From NCBI GenBank assembly GCA_021773655.1, contig JAJFJX010000146.1, positions 1-5,266 on the forward strand: a DNA stretch of 5,266 bases, read 5' to 3'. This DNA comes from Panacagrimonas sp. Its GTDB lineage: Bacteria; Pseudomonadota; Gammaproteobacteria; Nevskiales; Nevskiaceae. Under the pieces are notes generated by a model. That model saw only the letters and a program-made list of their open reading frames with translations. It was not told the DNA's origin and did no database searches. Made by a program: the position numbers and the translations under genes. This document shows, piece by piece, positions 1 to 5,266 of the stretch; within the stretch, counting starts at the first letter, position 1, and every line of letters starts with the position of its first letter.

Positions 1-2741
1 GCAGCCGTACCGGCCGGCTGGCCACGCCCGGAACCGGAAAAGGCAGCCGCCCAGCCCAGGGGATCGAGTTCGGACACGCGGCCGACGATGCTGATGCCGC
101 GCGCACTGCGTTCGGGCAGCGCACCGCTGCCGGCACGAAAGCGCGCGCGTTCAAGCTGCAGGCCGGCGTCGCCCTGGCGCGCGAAGGCCAGCTCGCCGCC
201 CAGGCGGCTGGAGATCTGCAGCTTCAAGCGCAGTGGCAGGTCGGTGTCGCTGTTCAGTTGCAGCGTGGTCGGCCAGGAGTCCGCCGCCGGCTTGTACAAC
301 GGCTGCGGCAGGTCCAGGTGCAGACCGGCGAGGTCGGAGCGCAGCAGGACCTGGCCGGAATTGGAACCCGACAGCGGCACTTCGGCGGTGAAGCGGGTGG
401 CGCCGCGCAGGCCGGTGCGCAGAAAGTGCGGCAGCAGCCGGCTCAGTCCGAGGCCGTCGATGTCGGGCTTGAAGTCGAAATGCGCGAGCAGGCGCATGTG
501 CCACTGCGCATCGCGCCGGATCGAAGCCAGCACCTGGGTGCCGTACATCTCTGCGTGCAGTTCGCTGGCCTCGGCCCCGTGGTTGTCGAACAGCACGTCG
601 CCGTAGATGCCGGTCACCGGCTCGGGGACGCCGGCCACATCGAGTCGCACGTCGCGCAGGCGGATCTGGCCTCGTGCCTGGACGCGCTCGATTTCGTCCA
701 GGGGCACGTCGAGATTGAACTGCACCGTCGAGTCCCCGCGCGCCGTGGTGCGCGACAGCAGATGTTCGAGACGCGGCGCCAGCGGGCTGTCCCGCACAAA
801 GTCGTAGAAGCGCGCGATCTCGCCCTGCGCCTGTCCGCGCACGCTCAGATCGGGCTCGCGGAAGTCCTGGATCCGTGCTTCACCACGCTCGATGCGATTG
901 CCCACGACGGTGCCGCCATCGGCGGCCACCATCAGCGTCCTGCCACGGATCTGCAGCTGCCCGCTCAGGTCCCGCAACGCCGGCCAGCCCGGGGCATAGG
1001 CCAGCTCCACTCCGGTGCCGTCGAGGTCGACGACGAAGCGGCCGGGACCGGCGTCGACGAACGGAAAATCACGCAGCCGGCCCTGCACCTGTACGCGGCC
1101 TTCGGTGATCCGTCCGCGGACCACTGCGCGGTCCAGCCAGTCATTCAGGGACCGGGGCCAGAGCTTCGGCGCGTAGGGCTTGAGCCGGGTGACATCCGCG
1201 GCGGCCAGGCGCAGGTTCAGATCGATCTCGGCAGCACCGACGCCGGAGTCGGGCAGCCGCAATTTCAAAGCCCCGCGCGCCTCGGCGCCCAGGGCCTGCA
1301 GGTGCAGGGAGTCGGCCTGCACCTCCCAACTCTCGTCGCGGCGCGTCCAGAGCAGTTCGGTGTCGACCTTTTCCAGCGCCAGTGCGGTGGCGAAGATTTG
1401 CGGGGCATCAACGATCAGCGGCACCTGCTGCAGGAGCAGGTTGCCGCCGGTCTCGCTGGCCGACAGGCGCCCCGACAGGCCGGCCACTCCGGGTCGTTGC
1501 GCGCTCGCCGCCAGGCTGACCTCGTCGAGCTCGGTCCGCAGGCTGTAGCGCGCCGGGCCCGGCGCGGCGGGCAGAAAAGCGCGCAGGACCAGTCCACGCG
1601 CCTTGCCCGCCACGCCGGCCAGCGCGACGCCCAGCTCCGGGTCGACATCGCGCAGCAGGCCGACCCAGGGCGCCAGGTCGCCGAGTCCCAGATAGTCGGC
1701 GTCCGCCTGCAGGCGGCGGGCACCATCGGCCTCGCGCTGCAGCAGCACGCGCGCGCGGGTCTCGGGCCAGGGGCCCTGCACGCCGTCCATCTGCAGCGTG
1801 GTGATGTCCATCGCCCATCCGCGGGCGTCGGGTGAGAACAGGGCCTGCAGGTCCAGGTTGCGGATCTCGGCGGATTGCCCGGCGCGCTGGCCGCGCAGGC
1901 GTCCGGCCTCCAATCTGAAGTCGATGCTGGCCAGGGCGCCGCCCTGCAGGCGGCCGTCCAGGCGCAAGGCGGTGCCGTCGAACCCGAGCTCGGCCCCCTC
2001 GGCCAGCAACGGCTGCAACCAGGGGAAGCTGCGCAGGTCGTCGACCTCCACGCTCCAGCGCCCGCTCCAGGTGTCGGGCTCCTGCAGATCGCCCTGGACC
2101 TGGGCTTCGACCTGGATGGCACCGCCCATGCTCGGCGGCAGCATCAGCTCGGCGCTGGCACGACCACGGCCTTCGGAGAAACGGATTTCCGCGTCGCGCA
2201 GGCGGATCTGCGGGTCCGGAGCAGGCAGGCGCGCGTCGTCCAGGCGCAGCTCGCATCGGGTCAGGCGCACGCTTTCGAAACGGCCGAGCTGGCGCAGCCA
2301 GTCCTGGCGCGCGCGCGCCGGGCCGCCACCGGTGTCCAGTCCGCGCAGACTGAAGCGACCGTCGGCGTCGATGCGCACGAACAGCGCCAGGCCGGACAGC
2401 TCGACCCGGTGCGGAGTGGTGTCACCGCGCAGCAGACGCATCAGGCCGAAGCCCAGGCGCAGGCGCTCGACAATCAGCGCCGGGCTGTTGCCGTCCTCGC
2501 CGTAGAGGGTGATGTCGGTCAGGTCCAGGCGCGGTGCCAGGCCGCGCCAGCCCAGCCCCACGCCGCCGATCTCCACCGGCTGGCGCGCCACCCTGGAGAC
2601 ATAGTCGGACAGGTCCTGGCGATAGCCGGGGGCCAGCAGCATCACCACCTGGAACACGCCGGTGAGCAGCGCTCCCAGCACCAGCACGCCCGCCACCAGC
2701 GTGACCGCGGCGGTCCACCAGCGTCGCCTCAGCCGCTCCAT
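1..2741 (-). CDS. yhdP: YhdP family AsmA-like envelope protein (3' end missing)
   Basis: The product is a large AsmA-like protein anchored in the inner membrane and projecting into the periplasm. In E. coli, YhdP acts redundantly with TamB and YdbH in moving phospholipids to the outer membrane. A manual check of every TTA/CTA/TCA complement found no in-frame stop over 913 codons. The N-terminus is a short basic stretch (MERLRRRWW) followed by one hydrophobic segment at about residues 11-36, a signal anchor. Then comes a long beta-strand-rich region. Segments recognisable against E. coli YhdP are W535-LDRAVVRGRI, the RLRDFPF motif ending near 561, and Y713-GDVLFDN. The E. coli protein is about 1266 residues, so roughly 350 C-terminal residues, including the last AsmA-like part, lie off the left edge. 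ATG at 2741 is the only sensible start after the in-frame TAG at 2799-2801; no clear ribosome-binding site precedes it. It lies downstream of rng across a 273-nt gap. The family call is secure; the transport role is inferred from E. coli. Confidence 0.93.
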   Translation of the reverse strand, partial: MERLRRRWWTAAVTLVAGVLVLGALLTGVFQVVMLLAPGYRQDLSDYVSRVARQPVEIGGVGLGWRGLAPRLDLTDITLYGEDGNSPALIVERLRLGFGLMRLLRGDTTPHRVELSGLALFVRIDADGRFSLRGLDTGGGPARARQDWLRQLGRFESVRLTRCELRLDDARLPAPDPQIRLRDAEIRFSEGRGRASAELMLPPSMGGAIQVEAQVQGDLQEPDTWSGRWSVEVDDLRSFPWLQPLLAEGAELGFDGTALRLDGRLQGGALASIDFRLEAGRLRGQRAGQSAEIRNLDLQALFSPDARGWAMDITTLQMDGVQGPWPETRARVLLQREADGARRLQADADYLGLGDLAPWVGLLRDVDPELGVALAGVAGKARGLVLRAFLPAAPGPARYSLRTELDEVSLAASAQRPGVAGLSGRLSASETGGNLLLQQVPLIVDAPQIFATALALEKVDTELLWTRRDESWEVQADSLHLQALGAEARGALKLRLPDSGVGAAEIDLNLRLAAADVTRLKPYAPKLWPRSLNDWLDRAVVRGRITEGRVQVQGRLRDFPFVDAGPGRFVVDLDGTGVELAYAPGWPALRDLSGQLQIRGRTLMVAADGGTVVGNRIERGEARIQDFREPDLSVRGQAQGEIARFYDFVRDSPLAPRLEHLLSRTTARGDSTVQFNLDVPLDEIERVQARGQIRLRDVRLDVAGVPEPVTGIYGDVLFDNHGAEASELHAEMYGTQVLASIRRDAQWHMRLLAHFDFKPDIDGLGLSRLLPHFLRTGLRGATRFTAEVPLSGSNSGQVLLRSDLAGLHLDLPQPLYKPAADSWPTTLQLNSDTDLPLRLKLQISSRLGGELAFARQGDAGLQLERARFRAGSGALPERSARGISIVGRVSELDPLGWAAAFSGSGRGQPAGTA

Positions 2742-2795
2742 GCAGGCACCGGCGCGGTAGGGCGAATGGGGGCGGTTGCGAACATGAGAACCGGC

Positions 2796-2801
2796 ATTCT
2801 A
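2796..2801 (-). promoter_or_regulatory. candidate -10 box upstream of yhdP
   Basis: Read on the minus strand this is TAGAAT, five of six matches to the sigma-70 -10 consensus, followed by GCCGG. Transcription would begin near 2789 and leave a leader of about 48 nt before the yhdP ATG. No good -35 box lies 16-18 nt upstream: the hexamer at 17-nt spacing is GCACCG, and TTCAGC sits at 21 nt. It therefore rests on one box plus its position in an unusually long gap. It would let yhdP be expressed apart from maf-rng. Confidence 0.35.
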
Positions 2802-2829
2802 GGGCGCGCACGCCGGGCCGGTGCTGAAC

Positions 2830-2864
2830 GCCCTTGCCGAGGGCCTCCAGGCCAGAAGCCTGGA
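2830..2864 (-). repeat. two adjacent small hairpins in the rng-yhdP gap
   Basis: Two perfect inverted repeats lie one base apart. Plus-strand 2830-2844 is GCCCT-TGCCG-AGGGC, a 5-bp stem with a 5-nt loop. Plus-strand 2846-2864 is TCCAGGC-CAGAA-GCCTGGA, a 7-bp stem with a 5-nt loop. On the transcript the larger hairpin comes first, before the candidate yhdP -10 box. No run of U follows either, so they are poor intrinsic terminators. They could stabilise the 3' end of the maf-rng mRNA, attenuate transcription, or be decayed repeats. Confidence 0.5.
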
Positions 2865-2895
2865 CGGCGGGAACCGTGCAGGCGAGGCAATGGCA

Positions 2896-2973
2896 TTTCG
2901 AGCCGGATTTTTCGATGCGCCGAGGCGAATCGCGGCTCCATCAAACGAGACGCAGATGAAAATCCGGCCGAAA
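2896..2973. repeat. imperfect long inverted repeat in the rng-yhdP gap
   Basis: The left arm at 2896-2911 reads TTTCGaGCCGGATTTT and the right arm at 2959-2973 reads AAAATCCGGCCGAAA. They pair over 15 bp with a single bulged A at 2901. The perfect core is 10 bp (2902-2911 with 2959-2968). After four mismatched positions the inner flanks pair again for about 4 bp. The loop is about 47 nt from the core and contains GCGAATCGC, itself nearly palindromic. Transcribed from rng, it would fold as a long hairpin between the two genes. Its role is unknown; a decayed small transposable repeat, an RNA stability element and a protein-binding pair are all possible. Confidence 0.5.
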
Positions 2974-3014
2974 GGGTGAAGCCTCGGTCGCACGCGCTTC
3001 TGCCGCCCAGGCCC

Positions 3015-4481
3015 CTAGAGGGGAACCACGTCGAAGCTTTCGGGATGGTAGGCGGCCTCGACCTGCAGCCGGATCGGCCGGTTGAGGCTGGCTTCGAGTT
3101 CGGCCAGACCCATAGAGGCGTCCTCGGTCAGGCGCTGGATCACCGCGCCACAGGCCAGCACCAGGAACTGCCGCGCCTCGAACTGGCGCGCTGCGCGACT
3201 GACCTCGCGCACGATGTCGTGGCACAGGGTCTCGACCGTCTTGATGTTGCCGCGACCCTCGCAGGTCGGACAGGGCATGCACAGGATGTGGCCGAGCGAC
3301 TCGCGCACCCGCTTGCGCGTCATCTCCACCAGGCCCAGCGGAGAAAAATCGTAGGCGTGGGTGCGCGCGGTGTCGCGCTTGAGTTCTTTTTCCAGCGCGC
3401 GCAGGACCTGGGCGCGATGGTCGGCGTTCCGCATGTCGATGAAGTCGAGCACGATGATCCCGCCCAGGTTGCGCAGCCGCAGTTGCCGCGCAATGGCCTG
3501 GGCCGCCTCCAGGTTGGTCTTGAGGATGGTCTCCTCCAGGGTGCGATGGCCGGTGAAGCCACCTGTGTTGACGTCGATGGTGGTCATCGCCTCGGTCTGG
3601 TCGATCACCAGGTGACCACCAGACTTGAGATCCACCTTGCGCGCCAGCGCGCGGTCGATGTCGTCCTCCACTCCGTAGAGGTCGAAGATCGGCGCAGCGC
3701 CGGTGTAGTGCTCGATCAACGATGCGGCGTGCGGCACGAACACGCGCGCGAACTGCTGCACGCGCTTGTATTCGTCTGCATTGTCGATGCGGATGCGCTC
3801 GACGTCGGTGCCCAGCAGGTCGCGCAGGATGCGCATGGACAGCGGCAGGTCACCGTGGATCAGGGTCCGCGACGGGCAGGTCCGGGCCTGTTCGCTGATC
3901 GCCGTCCACACGCGCAGCAGGAAGCGCAGGTCGTTGGCCAGCGGCCCGGCCTCCTGCCCCTCGGCCGCGGTGCGCGCGATGACGCCGAAGTTGGGCGCCA
4001 GTTCGGCGGCCACGCGAGCGACTTCCCGCTTGAGTCGGGCACGCTCGGCCTCGTCCTCGATGCGCGCCGAGGCGCCGCAGTGCGGCTCGTAGGGCAGCAG
4101 CACCAGGAATCTGGACGGCACCGACAGCAGCGTGGTCAGGCGGGCGCCCTTGCTGCCCAGAGGATCCTTGAGGACCTGCACCAGCACGTCCTGGCCCTCG
4201 CGCAGCAGGGTCTGGATCGGCGGCAGCTCGCGGGGCCCGTCGCCGCCGGTCGGCAGTGACACCATGTCGGCCACGTGCAGGAACGCGGTGCGCTCCAGTC
4301 CGACCTCGACGAACGCCGCCTGCATGCCCGGCAGCACGCGCTGCACCACGCCCTTGTAGATGTTGCCGACCAGGCCGTGGCGGGCGGCACGCTGGATGTA
4401 GATCTCCTGCGCCGCACCGCCCTCGACCAGCGCCACGCGGGTCTCCTGCTGTCCGATGTTGACCAGGATCTCGGTGCTCAT
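3015..4481 (-). CDS. rng: Ribonuclease G (RNase E/G family)
   Basis: RNase G is a cytoplasmic, 5'-end-sensing, single-strand endoribonuclease. In E. coli it matures the 5' end of 16S rRNA and helps turn over some mRNAs. The protein is 488 residues, almost exactly the E. coli RNase G length (489), and ends just after the catalytic module, so it is not an RNase E with a degradosome scaffold. An S1 RNA-binding domain covers about residues 38-119. The 5'-phosphate sensor region has GVIART at 166-171. The Mg-binding aspartates are D303 in TIDVNTG and D346 in LDFIDM, the same numbering as E. coli RNase E. The Zn-link CPTC has C404 and C407. The start ATG at 4481 fits the family N-terminus (MSTEILVNIG), and the stop is TAG at 3015-3017. 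The start lies 3 nt after the maf stop with no strong Shine-Dalgarno, which suggests coupling to maf translation. Confidence 0.97.
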   Translation of the reverse strand: MSTEILVNIGQQETRVALVEGGAAQEIYIQRAARHGLVGNIYKGVVQRVLPGMQAAFVEVGLERTAFLHVADMVSLPTGGDGPRELPPIQTLLREGQDVLVQVLKDPLGSKGARLTTLLSVPSRFLVLLPYEPHCGASARIEDEAERARLKREVARVAAELAPNFGVIARTAAEGQEAGPLANDLRFLLRVWTAISEQARTCPSRTLIHGDLPLSMRILRDLLGTDVERIRIDNADEYKRVQQFARVFVPHAASLIEHYTGAAPIFDLYGVEDDIDRALARKVDLKSGGHLVIDQTEAMTTIDVNTGGFTGHRTLEETILKTNLEAAQAIARQLRLRNLGGIIVLDFIDMRNADHRAQVLRALEKELKRDTARTHAYDFSPLGLVEMTRKRVRESLGHILCMPCPTCEGRGNIKTVETLCHDIVREVSRAARQFEARQFLVLACGAVIQRLTEDASMGLAELEASLNRPIRLQVEAAYHPESFDVVPL

Positions 4482-4484
4482 CGT

Positions 4485-5075
4485 TCAGCCCGCCGCGGCG
4501 GCGGCGCGTGGATGCACGCCGTGGCGTGCCAGCAGCGCCAGGGTTTCGAACAAGGGCAGGCCGACCACCCCGGTATAGCTGCCGTGCACCTCTCGCACCC
4601 AGCGCGAGGCCAGGCCCTGGATGGCATAGGCACCGGCCTTGCCCGCCGGCTCGCCGCTGTCCCAGTAGGCGCGCGCCTGAGCCGCGCTGATCGGCCCGAA
4701 CCGAACCTCGGTGCAGGTGTCCAGCACCTCGCACAGACCGTTGCCGACCAGCGCCACGGCGCTGTGCACGTGATGGCTGCGATCAGCCAGCGCCAGCAGC
4801 ATCTCCACTGCGGCCCCGGCGTCTCGCGGCTTGCCCAGGATGCGCGCCTGCAGTGCAACGTCGGTGTCCGCGCCCAGGCACGGCCGGCCGCTGCCGGCAT
4901 CAAAGGCCACGCGTGCCTTGGCCTGCGCCATGCGCCGGGCGAAGGCGGCCGGTGCTTCGCAGGTCCGCGGGGTTTCGTCGATGTCGGCAGGCCGGCATTC
5001 GAAGGACAGACCGGCTTCGCGCAACATCTGCACGCGGCGCGGGGAGCGCGAGGCGAGGTCAAAGTCTGGTTGCAT
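4485..5075 (-). CDS. maf: Maf/YhdE nucleoside triphosphate pyrophosphatase
   Basis: The YhdE branch of the Maf family hydrolyses dTTP and UTP (and modified pyrimidine nucleotides) to the monophosphate and pyrophosphate in the cytoplasm. This cleans the nucleotide pool, and family members have been linked to septum inhibition. The protein is 196 residues, normal for the family. Visible motifs are LASRSPRR at 7-14, GADT at 68-71 with catalytic D70, GKPRDA at 81-86, AGAYAIQG at 148-155 and GSYTGVVGLPLFET at 166-179. The usual Thr of the HxVxT motif is Ser106. The frame stays open upstream to the window edge with a possible GTG at 5207 and ATG at 5141. ATG at 5075 is preferred because family members begin a few residues before LAS. 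No Shine-Dalgarno is evident. The C-terminus is a short Ala run just before rng. The YhdE rather than YceF assignment rests on the GAYAIQG motif and the linkage to rng. Confidence 0.95.
   Translation of the reverse strand: MQPDFDLASRSPRRVQMLREAGLSFECRPADIDETPRTCEAPAAFARRMAQAKARVAFDAGSGRPCLGADTDVALQARILGKPRDAGAAVEMLLALADRSHHVHSAVALVGNGLCEVLDTCTEVRFGPISAAQARAYWDSGEPAGKAGAYAIQGLASRWVREVHGSYTGVVGLPLFETLALLARHGVHPRAAAAAG
4490..4501. repeat. 12-bp perfect palindrome over the rng ribosome-binding region
   Basis: CCGCCGCGGCGG is its own reverse complement. It lies 9-20 nt upstream of the rng ATG, inside the last codons of maf (the Ala run), where a ribosome-binding site would be. In mRNA it could form a 4-bp GC stem around a CGCG loop, or pair with neighbouring GC repeats, and so hide the rng start until ribosomes finishing maf open it. 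Part of the symmetry may simply reflect GCC/GCG alanine codons. Confidence 0.45.
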
Positions 5076-5100
5076 GGGTGTCGAAAGCGCGGTTGGAGTC

Positions 5101-5168
5101 TTTATATGTGAATGAAAAATTTCCACTTCCGGCGGCGCCATCCTATGGCAAGCCGCCCTGCTTGTCGC
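5101..5168 (-). promoter_or_regulatory. probable promoter region of maf-rng
   Basis: Positions 5101-5123 are strikingly AT-rich in a very GC-rich window, ending on the minus strand in CACATATAAA. TATAAA (5106 to 5101) could be a -10 box with a start about 20 nt before the maf ATG, but no TTGACA-like box lies at the right distance. An alternative pair is GCGACA (5168 to 5163) and TAGGAT (5145 to 5140) with a 17-nt spacer, each matching the consensus at four of six positions. One of these probably drives maf and rng, but I cannot choose between them. Confidence 0.35.
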
Positions 5169-5178
5169 AGCGAGGGGT

Positions 5179-5208
5179 TCGACGAAAAACAGAACTCGCC
5201 GGTACACT
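5179..5208 (+). promoter_or_regulatory. candidate divergent sigma-70 promoter
   Basis: On the plus strand TCGACG (5179-5184) matches TTGACA at four of six positions. An 18-nt spacer containing GAAAAACAG separates it from TACACT (5203-5208), which matches TATAAT at four of six and is followed by AAATTT. Transcription would start near 5215, about 30 nt before the ATG at 5245. It points away from maf and suggests a divergently transcribed gene to the right. Confidence 0.35.
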
Positions 5209-5244
5209 AAATTTCCCGGCCACCGCCCCTCGCCTGCCCCTTCG

Positions 5245-5266
5245 ATGCAGACGCTGTCTCCCTCCC
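5245..5266 (+). CDS. possible start of a divergent gene (first seven codons only)
   Basis: ATG at 5245 opens a plus-strand frame reading MQTLSPS before the window ends. Support is limited to the promoter-like boxes at 5179-5208 upstream. No Shine-Dalgarno precedes it (the upstream bases are mostly C), and seven residues are too few to identify a product. The true start could lie further right or the frame may not be coding. Confidence 0.25.

Noticed and set aside
258..1835. A 525-codon open frame on the plus strand opposite yhdP
   Set aside because: Same in-register antisense effect. It ends only because yhdP uses a rare TCA serine codon at 1833-1835.
1408..2256. Minus-strand frames of 235-282 codons overlapping yhdP in other registers
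   Set aside because: They are shifted shadows of yhdP, rich in R, A, P and G. The yhdP frame itself is unbroken through this stretch and matches the family.
2799..2993. A 64-codon minus-strand frame in the rng-yhdP gap
   Set aside because: No ribosome-binding site, no recognisable domain, overlaps the inverted repeats, and competes with another short frame (2729-2944). Length is unremarkable for GC-rich DNA.
2978..3000. Possible rng terminator (GAAGC/GCTTC arms just after the stop)
   Set aside because: Only a 5-bp stem with a 13-nt loop and no U-tract directly after it.
1875..4259. A 794-codon open frame on the plus strand spanning yhdP, the gap and most of rng
   Set aside because: It lies in exact codon register opposite yhdP and rng, where its stops can arise only from sense TTA, CTA or TCA codons, which are nearly absent here. 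The translation is low-complexity (rich in Q, A, R, G, H) with no recognisable domain, while the minus-strand proteins are clear family members.
5076..5207. N-terminal extension of Maf from GTG 5207 or ATG 5141
   Set aside because: The extra 22-44 residues have no counterpart in the family and would run through the AT-rich promoter-like region. ATG 5075 gives the normal Maf N-terminus.
5145..5210. A 21-codon plus-strand frame upstream of maf
   Set aside because: No ribosome-binding site, overlaps the promoter-like boxes, and is too short to judge by composition.

Overview
The window is GC-rich DNA from a proteobacterium. It carries the conserved housekeeping cluster maf - rng - yhdP, read right to left on the minus strand. 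The codon habits (TTA, CTA and TCA almost absent) and the proteins resemble high-GC Gammaproteobacteria of the Xanthomonadales/Lysobacterales kind. That placement is an inference, because no rRNA or other marker is present.

Layout from right to left. Positions 5245-5266 may hold the first codons of a divergent plus-strand gene. Positions 5076-5244 are an intergenic region that is locally AT-rich and has promoter-like boxes on both strands. Maf (4485-5075, minus) is a YhdE-type nucleoside triphosphate pyrophosphatase. Only 3 nt separate its stop from rng (3015-4481, minus), which encodes RNase G with its catalytic aspartates and Zn-link cysteines intact. A 273-nt gap (2742-3014) then holds several inverted repeats and a candidate -10 box. 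yhdP (minus, starting at 2741) runs off the left edge. It encodes a large inner-membrane-anchored AsmA-like protein, of which the first 913 codons are present with no stop or frameshift.

The three products have different jobs: nucleotide-pool sanitation, RNA processing and decay, and outer-membrane lipid homeostasis. The linkage is old and conserved; in E. coli the order is mreBCD-maf-rng-yhdP-tldD. Here maf and rng look translationally coupled. yhdP probably has at least partly separate expression, given the gap before it. No convincing Shine-Dalgarno sequence is seen before any of the three starts.

I found no mobile element, CRISPR array, tRNA or rRNA gene, and no sign of an undescribed system. 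The very long plus-strand reading frames opposite yhdP and rng are explained by codon bias. The less ordinary signals are all regulatory or structural: the folded rng-yhdP gap, a palindrome over the rng ribosome-binding region, and the divergent promoter region upstream of maf.
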